This document shows, in pieces, positions 15,400 through 23,696 of a DNA stretch of 64,000 nt. The notes beneath the pieces are model-generated. The model made no database searches. It had not been told where the DNA came from and was given only the letters and a program-made list of their open reading frames with translations. This stretch comes from Streptomyces sp. NBC_00708 (GTDB lineage Bacteria > Actinomycetota > Actinomycetes > Streptomycetales > Streptomycetaceae): positions 133,495-197,494 of the forward strand of contig CP108998.1 in NCBI GenBank assembly GCA_036226585.1, in the 5' to 3' direction. Within the stretch, counting starts at the first letter, position 1; each line of letters opens with the position of its first letter. The position numbers were made by a program, and so were the translations under genes.

Positions 15400-16029
15400 A
15401 TGAATTCCGCAGAGAGAGCGGGGGCGACCGCGCGGGCGGAGCCCATGGGTCTGATCCTGCGCTCCACCACCGGCGTCGCCTACCGGTTCGATCCCGGCGC
15501 CCTGTGCCTGGAGCTGCTGACCACCGGCGGCCCCGGGCCCTACGAGCGGTACGAGGTCCTGCACGAGCCCGCCGACGTGGCCGCCTGGGCGGAACGCTCC
15601 CGGCTGACCCCGACCCCCGAACCGGCCGTCTCCGCCGTGGAGGTCGCGGCGCTACGGATGCTGCGCGACGCGCTGTTCCGCGTGGTCGTCGCCCACACGC
15701 GCGGCGAACCGCACCCGCCCGGCGACCTGGCGGTCATCAACGAGACCGCCGCCCGCCCCGCCCTGGCACCCGCCATCGCCCCGGACGGCAGCCGCCGCTG
15801 GGCCGGCGCACCCAGCGGCACGGCGCTGGCCGCCACCGTCGCCCGCGACGCCGTCGAGCTGCTGACCGGCCCCCACGCGCACCGCATCCGCACCTGCGCC
15901 GCCGAGGACTGCCACCTCATCTACGTGGACACCTCGCGCCCCGGCCGCCGCCGCTGGTGCTCGATGGAGCACTGCGGCAACCGTCACAAGGTCAGGGCGC
16001 TGCGCGCCCGCCACTCCGAGGAAGGATGA
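15400..16029 (+). CDS. CGNR zinc-finger (ABATE-type) protein, putative autoregulator
   Basis: The 209-residue protein has an N-terminal ABATE domain (YRFDPGALCLELLTT through LRMLRDALF) and a C-terminal CGNR zinc finger: CAAEDCHLIYVDTSRPGRR, then WCSMEHCGNRHKVRALRAR, with four cysteines for zinc and a basic tail. Such proteins are predicted stress-linked regulators. The message is probably leaderless: the palindrome TAACCACTTATAGTGGTTA, including the -10 box, abuts the ATG. The SRPBCC gene follows after 3 bases, so both are co-transcribed. A second CGNR gene at 32.0 kb has the same arrangement with a different operator. Confidence 0.88.
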   Translation: MNSAERAGATARAEPMGLILRSTTGVAYRFDPGALCLELLTTGGPGPYERYEVLHEPADVAAWAERSRLTPTPEPAVSAVEVAALRMLRDALFRVVVAHTRGEPHPPGDLAVINETAARPALAPAIAPDGSRRWAGAPSGTALAATVARDAVELLTGPHAHRIRTCAAEDCHLIYVDTSRPGRRRWCSMEHCGNRHKVRALRARHSEEG

Positions 16030-16032
16030 CCG

Positions 16033-16428
16033 ATGCCCACCGGACTCACCAGGGACGCGGGCTGGCAGATCGGCGTGTCCCGCACACTGCCCCACCCGCC
16101 GTCCGTCGTCTGGGACTTCATCAGCGGCCCCGAAGGCCTCGCCCTCTGGCTCGGCTCGGACACGGCCCTGACCCCCGAACGCGGCGCGCCCTACCGGACG
16201 GCGGCCGGCGTGACCGGCGAAGTACGCGGCTACCGCCCGACGGACCGCATCCGCGTCACCCACGGCACCACCACCCTTCAGGTGGCCATGACCCCGGCCG
16301 CCGACGGCGCCCGTACGATGCTCCGCTTCCACCAGGAACACCTGGCGAGCGCGGAGGAACGCGAGAACCGGCGCACCCACTGGCAGCACGTGATGGACGA
16401 GGTGGAGGCGGCGCTGGACCGCGCCTGA
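16033..16428 (+). CDS. SRPBCC/AHSA1-like ligand-binding domain protein
   Basis: The 131-residue protein is a single START-like helix-grip domain. It opens with WQIGVSRTLPHPPSVVWDFI and LWLGSDTALTPERG, and ends with a long helix (ERENRRTHWQHVMDEVEAAL). This is the AHSA1 group, which binds hydrophobic small molecules; the ligand is unknown. It follows the CGNR gene by 3 bases and is probably translated by coupling, with GGAAGGA just before its ATG. It converges on the FAD monooxygenase gene with 16 bases between the stops and no clear hairpin. Confidence 0.85.
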   Translation: MPTGLTRDAGWQIGVSRTLPHPPSVVWDFISGPEGLALWLGSDTALTPERGAPYRTAAGVTGEVRGYRPTDRIRVTHGTTTLQVAMTPAADGARTMLRFHQEHLASAEERENRRTHWQHVMDEVEAALDRA

Positions 16429-16444
16429 GCCGGGTCGGTCGGCC

Positions 16445-17668
16445 TCACACGGCGGCGGCCGGCGCGTAGTCCTCGACGGTCATCGCGTTGTACAGCCGCG
16501 CGCTCCTCGTCGTGAGGCGCAGCAGCGCGCGGCCCGGCCCCGCAGGCAGCGCGGAGACCAGCCGGGCGCCCTGCGCCAGCCCCCACACCCCGGCGCGCGA
16601 GGCGGGGATCAGCGTCCTCGCCGCGCTCAGCGCGACCGCACGGCTGCCGCGTACGTGCTCCGCCATCACCCGCTCGTAGGCGGGAAACGCACGTGTGTGG
16701 TCGCCGCCCGCACGGGCCAGCTCACCGGCGAGGACATACGCGCCGACCACGGCCAGCGTGGTGCTGCCGCCGACGGCCGGACCGGGGCAGTACCCCGCGT
16801 CCCCGACGAGCGTCACCCGCCCCCGCGACCAGCTGTCCATGCGGAGCTGGCTGATCGAGTCGAAGTAGAACGCCGGCGTACGGTCCAGCTCCTCCAGCCA
16901 CCCGTCGACCTGGGGGTGCAGCCCGGCGAACGCCCCGCGCAGCAGCTCCTTCTGCCGGGGGACGTCGCGGTGGTGCCAGTCGAGTTCCCGCGCGCTCCGG
17001 AACAGGAACAGGGCCCGCGCGTCGTCCAGATGCCGCGCCCCGTACATCCCGGCGGTGCGCCCCACCCCGACGTGCATCAGCAACTCTCCGTCCAGCCCGG
17101 AGACGTGGGGCAGGCTCAGCACCCCGAAGTAGGCCCCGAGGAAGGAGCCGCGCCCGGAATCCGCACCGAAGACCAGGCGGCGCACCGTGGAGTGCAGCCC
17201 GTCCGCGCCGACGACGAGGCCGAAGCGGCGCGGCGTGGCGTTCTCGAACGTCACCTCGCACCCGTCGCCGTCCCCGGGGGAGACCGAGGTGACCGAGTCG
17301 TCGAAGAGGTACTCGACGTCCTCGCGGGCGGCGTCGTAGTAGATCGCGGTCAGGTCGTCGCGCATGACCTCGACGTGCCGGTCGGAGGCCCCGCCGAAGA
17401 TCTTGGCGAGGTCCGCCCGCACGGGCCGCCGCGCCCCCTCCCGGAAGACGCTCAGCCGCTCCGTGCCGGTGGCACGCTCCTCGATGCGCGGCAGAACCCC
17501 CATCCGTTCCGAGATGTCCACGGCGGGCCGGAACAGGTCGACCGCGTGCCCGCCCGCACGGCGCGGAGCCGGCGCCCGCTCCACGACGGTGACCCGGAAG
17601 CCGTACCGGACGAGCCAGTGGGCGAGCACCGGACCGGCGACCCCGGCCCCGGAGACGAGAATCCGCAC
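16445..17668 (-). CDS. FAD-dependent monooxygenase (PHBH-type)
   Basis: The 407-residue protein starts with the Rossmann dinucleotide motif VRILVSGAGVAGPVLAHWL. It has the DG motif VVGADGLHSTVRRL, which binds FAD and NAD(P)H, and the GD motif VTLVGDAGYCPGPAVGGS. This is the class A flavoprotein aromatic hydroxylase set. It would hydroxylate an aromatic or polyketide substrate using NAD(P)H and oxygen. GTG 17668 is the natural start, directly before the FAD motif, with GAGGGAGGG upstream. The alpha/beta hydrolase gene ends 13 bases upstream, so they form an operon. Confidence 0.9.
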   Translation of the reverse strand: MRILVSGAGVAGPVLAHWLVRYGFRVTVVERAPAPRRAGGHAVDLFRPAVDISERMGVLPRIEERATGTERLSVFREGARRPVRADLAKIFGGASDRHVEVMRDDLTAIYYDAAREDVEYLFDDSVTSVSPGDGDGCEVTFENATPRRFGLVVGADGLHSTVRRLVFGADSGRGSFLGAYFGVLSLPHVSGLDGELLMHVGVGRTAGMYGARHLDDARALFLFRSARELDWHHRDVPRQKELLRGAFAGLHPQVDGWLEELDRTPAFYFDSISQLRMDSWSRGRVTLVGDAGYCPGPAVGGSTTLAVVGAYVLAGELARAGGDHTRAFPAYERVMAEHVRGSRAVALSAARTLIPASRAGVWGLAQGARLVSALPAGPGRALLRLTTRSARLYNAMTVEDYAPAAAV

Positions 17669-17681
17669 GACGCCCTCCCTC

Positions 17682-18500
17682 TCAGCCGTGGAGCGCGGCG
17701 AAGTCCAGCAGGGGCCCGGCGACCCGGGGCGGGTCCTCCAGGATCGGCGAGTGCCCCAGCCCCGGCAGCAACTCCACCCGCGCACCCGGGACGACGCGGT
17801 AGTCGGCGGCCGACGAGGAGCGCCAGCGCCGGTCGTCCTCACCGAAGAGCACCAGCAGTGGTTTGCCGAGTCCCGCCAGCCGCTCCGGCAGCGCCCGCTG
17901 CTCCAGGTAGGCGCGGGTGCTCCCCATCGTGGCGGTGAAGGAGTGCGCCGTCATGGCGCGCACCTCGTCCAGCAGCGCGTCCGGGACCCGGTAGCCGGGG
18001 CGGCTGAAGCCCGTGCTCGCAAGCTGCCTGATCTGCTCGTCGCTCGGCGGCCACTGCGTGGGCGCGGCGGCGGCGCCGGAGCCGGTGGCGATGAACGCCC
18101 CCAGGCCGGGCCCCGTGTTGACGAGCACCAGACCGGACACCAGCTCCGGCCGCTGTTCGGCGAGGGCCGTCGCGGTCACCCCGCCGCTGGAATGGCCCAC
18201 CACCACGGCGTGCCCGGCACCGAGCCGGTCCAGCACCTCGCCGGTGCGCCGTGCCTGGTCGCGGATCGCGTAACCGCCGTCGTCCGGCTTGTCCGACCTG
18301 CCGTGCCCGAGCAGATCGACCCGCATGACGCGGTGCGCGGTGAGCAGCGGCACGAGGGCGTCCCACGAACGCGCCGAGGACGCCGATCCGTGGATGAGCA
18401 GGAGCACGGGGGCGTCACGGGGCCCGTCCTGGCACACATGGATGGTGGCGCCGTCGTCCAGCTGCACGGCCGAGAACGCGGTGGTTTCGGAAACAGTCAT
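17682..18500 (-). CDS. Alpha/beta-fold hydrolase
   Basis: The 272-residue protein has the complete catalytic set: oxyanion region LLLIHGSASSARSW, nucleophile elbow VVGHSSGGV (Ser), the acid in LFGEDDRRW and the histidine in GLGHSPIL. It lacks a signal peptide and is cytoplasmic. The substrate is unknown; it may be an ester or a C-C bond product made or used by the monooxygenase encoded 13 bases downstream. It is divergent from the AraC-type gene at 18594, which probably controls this operon. Confidence 0.88.
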   Translation of the reverse strand: MTVSETTAFSAVQLDDGATIHVCQDGPRDAPVLLLIHGSASSARSWDALVPLLTAHRVMRVDLLGHGRSDKPDDGGYAIRDQARRTGEVLDRLGAGHAVVVGHSSGGVTATALAEQRPELVSGLVLVNTGPGLGAFIATGSGAAAAPTQWPPSDEQIRQLASTGFSRPGYRVPDALLDEVRAMTAHSFTATMGSTRAYLEQRALPERLAGLGKPLLVLFGEDDRRWRSSSAADYRVVPGARVELLPGLGHSPILEDPPRVAGPLLDFAALHG

Positions 18501-18593
18501 GACCCCACTGTCGCCACCGGCCCCGGCCGCGTATTGAACGAATGTCCCGCCCGCCCGGCCGTGCTCGCGGCGGCCCGCTCGTAGCATGGAAGG

Positions 18594-19424
18594 GTGCACA
18601 CCTTCATGCACGGTACGGCCGTGTGGGACGTCTCCCGCCCACCACGGCCCAGCCGCGTGCCCGGGGTCACCATGGCCGGGTTCCGCGTGCACGATCTGGA
18701 CGCGCTGCGCATGGTCCCGCACCCGGCGGTCACCCTGCTCCTCGAATTCGGCGCCGGCACCCCCGTCCTCGACACCGCGACCGGTGAACAGCAGCGCGGC
18801 TGCCTGGTCGCCGGTCCCGGGCTCGGCTCCGGCGGCGCGGTCCGGGTGCGCGGACAGGACGTCGAGTGCGTGCAGGTGCGGCTGTCCCCGGTGATCGCCC
18901 GCGCGGTCCTCGGCGTGCCCCCGGCCGAGCTCGACGGTGCCGTCGTCCCGCTGGACGCCCTGTGGGGCCGCGAGGCGTCCCGGATACGCGAACGGCTCGG
19001 CGAAGCCCCGTCCTGGCAGGCCCGCTTCGCGCTCGCGGACGCGCTGCTCGGCCGCCGGTACGCGGCAGGCTCCCCCGTGGACCCGGAGGTGGCACGGGCC
19101 TGGGAGCGGATGACCGCCGGCCACGGACTGCTCCGGATCGACGAACTCGCCGCCGACGTCGGCTGGAGCCGCAAGCGGCTGTGGTCCCGCTTCCGCTCCC
19201 AGCTCGGCCTGCCGCCCAAGCGCGCGGCGCGACTGGTCCGCTTCGACCACGCCGCCCACCGCCTGGTCGCGGGCGAGGGCCCGGCCCGGGTGGCGGCCGA
19301 GACGGGCTACGCCGACCAGTCCCATCTGCACCGGGACGTCGTGGCGTTCACCGGCGCGACCCCGGCGAAGGTGGCCGGTGAGCCGTTCCTCGCCGTGGAC
19401 GACATCGCCTGGCCGGGGCGCTGA
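18594..19424 (+). CDS. AraC-family transcriptional regulator
   Basis: The 276-residue protein has a ~150-residue N-terminal sensor domain and a C-terminal double helix-turn-helix: LLRIDELAADVGWSRKRLWS, then PARVAAETGYADQSHLHRDV, which is the typical second HTH with GYADQSHLxR. GTG 18594 with GGAAGG before it is taken as the start; ATG 18606 is possible. It is divergent from the hydrolase/monooxygenase operon, with a 93-bp shared promoter region, and is its likely regulator (inference). Confidence 0.88.
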   Translation: MHTFMHGTAVWDVSRPPRPSRVPGVTMAGFRVHDLDALRMVPHPAVTLLLEFGAGTPVLDTATGEQQRGCLVAGPGLGSGGAVRVRGQDVECVQVRLSPVIARAVLGVPPAELDGAVVPLDALWGREASRIRERLGEAPSWQARFALADALLGRRYAAGSPVDPEVARAWERMTAGHGLLRIDELAADVGWSRKRLWSRFRSQLGLPPKRAARLVRFDHAAHRLVAGEGPARVAAETGYADQSHLHRDVVAFTGATPAKVAGEPFLAVDDIAWPGR

Positions 19425-19493
19425 GTCCGCCGCGGACAACTTCGGGAGCGGCGCGGCGGGTACGCGTAATCGGCACAGCGCGGCGGACACCCG

Positions 19494-20189
19494 TCAGAGC
19501 ACGAGATCCGGGTGGACCTTCGGGTCCGCGGAGGGCCCGGCGGCGTAACCGGCCAGCGGTTCCTCCAGCACCCCGAACGCGTACTCCCCGGCCTCCGCCA
19601 TCTCGCCGCTGATCCGCGCGTTGGCCCATCCGGCCAGGGTCAGTTCCTGGATGCGGTCGAAGAGCATGCGGTGGACGCTGCCGAGCAGGGCGGCGGCGGT
19701 GCGTACGGCGATGTCGTCGGGGGCGGCGCCGGTGGCCTCGGCCAGGGCCTCGGCGAGCCGGGTCTCCCGCAGATCGTGCAGGTCGCGCAGCCGGGCCGTC
19801 AGCGTGGGGCTGTCGGCGATCATCCGGGCGAACGCGGGGCCGGAGAATCCCGCGACCGGGTCGGCCGCCGCGACCGCCTCGGCGAAGGCGTCCCGCAGGG
19901 CCGTCAGCGCGGACTCGCCCGACGCCCGGCCGGCGACCGTGGCGGCCAGGGAGCCGGTGAAGGCGTCCTGGTGGTCGAGCGCCAAATCCTCCTTGTGCGC
20001 GAAGTAGTTGGTCACCGTCTTCTTCGCGACACGGGCGGCGGCGGCGATCTCCGCGATGGTGGTCTGTTCGAACCCCTGGTCGAGGAAGAGCCGGGTGGCG
20101 GCATCGGAGATGAGCTGCCGGGTCTCCTGCTTCTTGCTCTCACGGAGTCCGACGGGGGCGCTCGCGGCGGCGGTGGTCTCAGTAGTCAT
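19494..20189 (-). CDS. TetR-family transcriptional regulator
   Basis: The 231-residue protein has the TetR HTH at residues ~20-65 (ISDAATRLFLDQGFEQTTIA, then RVAKKTVTNYFAHKEDLAL) and a helical ligand domain. It is a repressor released by an unknown small molecule. It is divergent from the small ORF and VOC gene. In the shared region there is a good promoter, TTGACA at 20221 and TAAATT at 20244 with 17-bp spacing, overlapped by the inverted repeat TTTAC-N7-GTAAA. Confidence 0.9.
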   Translation of the reverse strand: MTTETTAAASAPVGLRESKKQETRQLISDAATRLFLDQGFEQTTIAEIAAAARVAKKTVTNYFAHKEDLALDHQDAFTGSLAATVAGRASGESALTALRDAFAEAVAAADPVAGFSGPAFARMIADSPTLTARLRDLHDLRETRLAEALAEATGAAPDDIAVRTAAALLGSVHRMLFDRIQELTLAGWANARISGEMAEAGEYAFGVLEEPLAGYAAGPSADPKVHPDLVL

Positions 20190-20220
20190 GGGGCAATCTT
20201 ACCCTCGTGGCATTTTTATG

Positions 20221-20264
20221 TTGACACCCCTGAAGTCTCGGGCTAAATTTACTTCCGTCGTAAA
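20221..20264 (+). promoter_or_regulatory. Sigma-70-type promoter overlapped by a putative TetR operator
   Basis: TTGACA (20221-20226) and TAAATT (20244-20249) with a 17-bp spacer give a near-consensus promoter reading right. TTTAC-N7-GTAAA at 20248-20264 overlaps the -10 box, a typical repression site for the divergent TetR protein. Confidence 0.65.
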
Positions 20265-20297
20265 GTTCACCTCGAACGACGAACGGATGGACACCGC

Positions 20298-20498
20298 ATG
20301 CCCGAGGCCCCTCGCACCGCATCCCGCTTCCCCGCCCTGGACCTGACCGCGGTCCTGGCCGACCGGACCGGCAACCCCGCCGCCGTCCCCGTACCGCCCA
20401 GGAGCCCCCGGCTCCACCCCCAGCGGGCAGGGGCACCCGCGCAGCCCCGCCGGATGCCCCCGCCCGTACGCAACCTCCCCCGCCGCGGCGGCTACTGA
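20298..20498 (+). CDS. Small Arg/Pro-rich ORF, 66 aa
   Basis: The ORF lies just after the TetR-controlled promoter and ahead of the VOC gene. The product is Pro/Arg-rich (RSPRLHPQRAGAPAQPRRMP) with no recognised domain. The ribosome-binding site is weak. It may be a small protein or leader, or only a chance frame in GC-rich DNA. I see no similarity to a known family. Confidence 0.35.
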   Translation: MPEAPRTASRFPALDLTAVLADRTGNPAAVPVPPRSPRLHPQRAGAPAQPRRMPPPVRNLPRRGGY

Positions 20499-20567
20499 CC
20501 CGGCGCCGGCCCGCCCAGGACCCCGCCCGCAGCACCGCACCGCATCGCACCCGCACAGGAGATCTCC

Positions 20568-20990
20568 ATGCAGCCGACCACTCCCACCACGCCGACCGCC
20601 GCGATCACGACGACGACCCTCTCCCTCACCGTCGACGAAGTCACCGCGTCCCAGAAGTTCTTCACCACGCACCTCGGCTACACGGAGCAGGCCGCCGCCG
20701 AGGGCTTCGCCTCCCTCACCCGCCCGGACGCGGCAGCCGACATCGTGCTGCTCGCCCGGGGCACGGAGATCCTGCCGCCCGAACAGCGTGACCAGCGCGC
20801 GACGGGCCTGATCCTGGCCCTCACCCTCGCCACCGGCATCAAGGACGAGGAGCGGCGGCTGCGCGAGGAAGGCGTGGAGATCACGATGCCGCTGCGCGAG
20901 GAGCCCTGGGGCGAACGCCTCTTCCAGGTCACCGACCCCAACGGCGTGATCATCCAGTTCGTGGAATGGGCCGCCCCGCAAGGGGCCTGA
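20568..20990 (+). CDS. VOC-superfamily (glyoxalase/bleomycin-resistance-like) protein
   Basis: The 140-residue protein has the VOC pattern. TTTLSLTVDEVTASQKFFTT begins the first module with the HLGY turn. The second module has the GERLFQVTDPNGVIIQFVEW block, with Glu at the metal-ligand position. It is probably a small-molecule binding or detoxifying protein. It is controlled by the TetR-type promoter upstream. ATG 20568 follows AGGAGA. Confidence 0.85.
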   Translation: MQPTTPTTPTAAITTTTLSLTVDEVTASQKFFTTHLGYTEQAAAEGFASLTRPDAAADIVLLARGTEILPPEQRDQRATGLILALTLATGIKDEERRLREEGVEITMPLREEPWGERLFQVTDPNGVIIQFVEWAAPQGA

Positions 20991-21277
20991 GCCCTCGACT
21001 CCCGCGACTGGAACCGGGATCAGGGCATGGGCGGCCGCCCGTGCGCGACCCGAGCCCCACGTCCGGGGCGAACCTCAGCTGCGCTGGGCCCCGCGGGCGG
21101 GAAGCAGGCAGACGCCGGCGGCCGCCCGGACCACGGGCCGACGGACGGCCGCCATGCCGGGAGGCAGCCCCTGGTGAGCGTGAGGGAGGCGAGTTCACCG
21201 ATACTTCAGCGGGCGCGGTACGCAACGGAGCTTCCGCCGCCCCACGACAGGATGTCCCTTCAGGAAGGCTGAACGCG

Positions 21278-22114
21278 GTGACGACCGTCGCTTATCAGGG
21301 TGAACCCGGCTCCAACTCGGCGACCGCCGCGCACGCCCTGTACCCGGACGCCTCGGGACACCCGTGTACCGGCTTCGAGCAGGCCCTGGACGCCGTGGCC
21401 CTCGGCGACGCCGACCTTTCCGTGATCCCGGTGGACAACTCCGCGGCCGGACGCGTCGCCGACGTGCACCACCTGCTGCCGGAGTCGGGGCTGTTCATCG
21501 TCGGCGAGTACTTCCTCGCCATCCGTTTCGACCTGATGGGTGTCGCCGGCGCCACCCTGGACCAGGTGGAGTGCGTCCGCAGCCACGTGCACGCCCTGGG
21601 GCAGTGCCGCAAGCTGCTGCGGGAGGGCGGCTGGCGGACCCTGGTCTGCGACGACACCGCCGGGGCGGCGCGTGAGGTGGCCGAACTGGGCGACGCGCGG
21701 CACGCGGCCCTCGCGCCTCCCGCCGCGGCCGGGCTGCACGGCCTCGACGTCCTGCGCGCCGGCGTCGAGGACGACCCGGAGAACACCACGCGGTTCGTGG
21801 TCCTCTCCCGCACGCCCGCTCCCGCCCCGGACCCGGGGCAGCCGACCATGACCAGCCTGTTCTTCAGCGTGCGCAACATCCCGAGCGCGCTCTACAAGGC
21901 ACTCGGCGGCTTCGCCACCGGCGGGGTGAACCTCACCAAGATCGAGAGCTATCAGATCGGCGCGGGGCTCAACGCCAGCCGCTTCTACGTCGAGGCCGAG
22001 GGCCACCCCGGCGAGCAGCGGGTCGCCCTCGCCCTGGAGGAACTGCGGTTCTTCTCCTCCGAGGTGCGCGTCCTGGGCGTCTACCCGGCCCATCCGCACC
22101 GGTTGAAGGGCTGA
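21278..22114 (+). CDS. pheA: Prephenate dehydratase with ACT domain
   Basis: The 278-residue enzyme converts prephenate to phenylpyruvate in phenylalanine synthesis. The PDT domain runs from VAYQGEPGSNSATAAHA to the catalytic NTTRFVVL motif, and an ACT domain occupies the last ~80 residues. The ACT phenylalanine-binding motif is usually ESRP; here the position reads KIESYQIGAGL, so feedback inhibition may be weak or differ. The start is GTG 21278 with AGGAAGG ahead; longer upstream frames have no homology. It stands alone and ends at a hairpin. An extra, less inhibited PheA could supply phenylalanine precursors for secondary metabolism (inference). Confidence 0.85.
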   Translation: MTTVAYQGEPGSNSATAAHALYPDASGHPCTGFEQALDAVALGDADLSVIPVDNSAAGRVADVHHLLPESGLFIVGEYFLAIRFDLMGVAGATLDQVECVRSHVHALGQCRKLLREGGWRTLVCDDTAGAAREVAELGDARHAALAPPAAAGLHGLDVLRAGVEDDPENTTRFVVLSRTPAPAPDPGQPTMTSLFFSVRNIPSALYKALGGFATGGVNLTKIESYQIGAGLNASRFYVEAEGHPGEQRVALALEELRFFSSEVRVLGVYPAHPHRLKG

Positions 22115-22129
22115 CCGGGGACGCGAGAA

Positions 22130-22149
22130 GCGGCCCGGGACAGGGCCGC
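22130..22149 (+). terminator. Terminator hairpin after pheA
   Basis: GCGGCCC and GGGCCGC with a 6-base loop, 16 bases after the pheA stop. Confidence 0.55.
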
Positions 22150-22250
22150 CGGCCTGCGTACGACCGGAGAGCGCGTCGCGCGGGGCGGCCTGTGATGCTC
22201 CGGCAGGCCGGTCGCGACCGACGACGTCACCACCGCACCGGTTCGCTCCG

Positions 22251-22283
22251 GCGCCGTCAGCGCCGTCAGCGCCGTCAGCGCCG
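22251..22283. repeat. 9-bp tandem repeat, about 3.7 copies
   Basis: GCGCCGTCA is repeated three times without change, then partly a fourth time. It is noncoding, between pheA and the hydrolase gene. Nothing suggests a function beyond a short simple-sequence repeat. Confidence 0.85.
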
Positions 22284-22325
22284 CCGCGCCCCGGGCCGCG
22301 GCGGATGGGGGCCCCGGGTGGGGGC

Positions 22326-23402
22326 TCAGAGGTGGTCGGCGTCGACCACGGCCTGGGCGAAGGCGGTGGGCGCCTCTTGCGGCAGGTTGTGGCCGATGTC
22401 CGCGATCGTGCGGTGCGCGTAGGGGCCGGTGAAGTGGTACCGGTAGCCCGAACCGTCGCCCGGCGGCGGGGTGAAGGGGTCGAGGGCCGCGTCGAGGGTG
22501 ACGGTGGGCACGTGGATGGCGGGCTGAGCGGCGAGCAGCTTCTCGTGGCGCGCGTACCGGTGGTCCGTGTCGACCAGGCCGATGCGCCAGCGGTAGTTGA
22601 ACAGCACGACGGCCGCGTAGTCCGGGTTCTTGAACGCCTCCGCCGTGCGGTTGTACGTGGCGTCGTCGAAGGCCCAGTTGGGGGAGACCAGGGTCCACAC
22701 GTAGCGGCACAGCGCGAGCCGGCTCGTCTCGTCCTCCATGGCCGCCTTGCCCCGGGGGGTGGCGAAGTACCACTGGTACCACCAGGTGCGCTCGACGGCC
22801 GGATCGGCGGGTGCGACCTGCATCTTGCGGTCGGTGATGAGGTAGCCGCTGGTGGAGACCAGGGACGTGACCCGCTCCGGCCACAGGGCGGCGATGATGT
22901 CGGCGGTGCGCGAGCCCCAGTCGAAGCCCGCCAGCACGGCCTTCTCGATCTTCAGGGCGTCCATCAGGGAGATGACGTCCAGCGCGATGGCGGACTGCTC
23001 GGCCGTGCGCGGGGTGTGGTGGGACAGGAAGGTGGTGCTGCCGTGTCCGCGCAGGTACGGGACGATCACGCGGTAGCCCAGGTCGGCGAGGAGCGGGGCG
23101 ACGTCGACGTAGCTGTGGATGTCGTACGGCCAGCCGTGCAGCAGCATGACCACGGGGCCGTGGGAGGGGCCGGCCTCGGCGTAACCGACGTTCAGGACAC
23201 CGGCCTTGACCTGCTTGATCTCGCTGAATGAGGTGTGGGTGCCCGGGGTGATGGCCGGGACGGTGGGCGCCTGCGAGCCGCCGCCCGGCCGTGCGTGCGG
23301 GGCGGGGGAGGCGGAAGCGTCGGTTCCCAGGCCCGACAGCGAGACCGCGGTCGCGCCGGTGCCCAGGCCGACGGCCTTGCTGAAAGTGCGCCTGTTGATC
23401 AT
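22326..23402 (-). CDS. Secreted alpha/beta hydrolase of the epoxide hydrolase/dehalogenase type
   Basis: The 358-residue protein has a twin-arginine-like signal (NRRTFSKAVGLGTGATAVSL, cleavage near ASA-SP). The hydrolase domain has oxyanion motif VVMLLHGWPYD, nucleophile elbow LAGFDWGSRTAD (Asp nucleophile as in epoxide hydrolases and haloalkane dehalogenases), acid in DAALDPF and catalytic His in IGHNLPQ. It would open epoxides or related substrates outside the cell. ATG 23402 follows GGAAGG. Two copies of the GTCACC-N9-GGTGAC/T operator lie upstream at 23519 and 23595, placing it in the proposed CGNR regulon. Confidence 0.88.
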   Translation of the reverse strand: MINRRTFSKAVGLGTGATAVSLSGLGTDASASPAPHARPGGGSQAPTVPAITPGTHTSFSEIKQVKAGVLNVGYAEAGPSHGPVVMLLHGWPYDIHSYVDVAPLLADLGYRVIVPYLRGHGSTTFLSHHTPRTAEQSAIALDVISLMDALKIEKAVLAGFDWGSRTADIIAALWPERVTSLVSTSGYLITDRKMQVAPADPAVERTWWYQWYFATPRGKAAMEDETSRLALCRYVWTLVSPNWAFDDATYNRTAEAFKNPDYAAVVLFNYRWRIGLVDTDHRYARHEKLLAAQPAIHVPTVTLDAALDPFTPPPGDGSGYRYHFTGPYAHRTIADIGHNLPQEAPTAFAQAVVDADHL

Positions 23403-23518
23403 GTCAAACCTTCCGTCATGCGTGCATGCAGTGTCCGGCTCGTGCCCGCCGTGCCGTTTGCACCTGCTGTGCGGGAGTACGGGGCCGCGGGGGCACTGTG
23501 ACCCTTGCACAGCAGGGT

Positions 23519-23539
23519 GTCACCTGTCCAGCAGGTGAT
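23519..23539. promoter_or_regulatory. 21-bp palindromic operator, copy 1
   Basis: GTCACC-N9-GGTGAT; core TCACCTG-TCCAG-CAGGTGA. It lies in the divergent region between the epoxide-hydrolase-like gene and the small peptide gene. Confidence 0.75.
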
Positions 23540-23594
23540 GAGATGCGCGCGGCGAGGTCGACACCCACGCTCGGGCTCCTGGGATAAGGATTTC

Positions 23595-23615
23595 GTCACC
23601 TGCTTGACAGGTGAC
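23595..23615. promoter_or_regulatory. 21-bp palindromic operator, copy 2
   Basis: GTCACCTG-CTTGA-CAGGTGAC, a perfect palindrome with 8-bp arms, 76 bp from copy 1 (about seven helical turns). Confidence 0.8.
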
Positions 23616-23696
23616 GGTGGGCGGTACATGCTGGCATCAGTCGCCCGGAGCGACGATGCGGGACACGATCCACGACCGAAGAAGTGGGGCAGGGGC

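Noticed and set aside
22251-22283. CRISPR or iteron role for the 9-bp repeats
   Set aside because: Too short, tandem without spacers, no associated genes.
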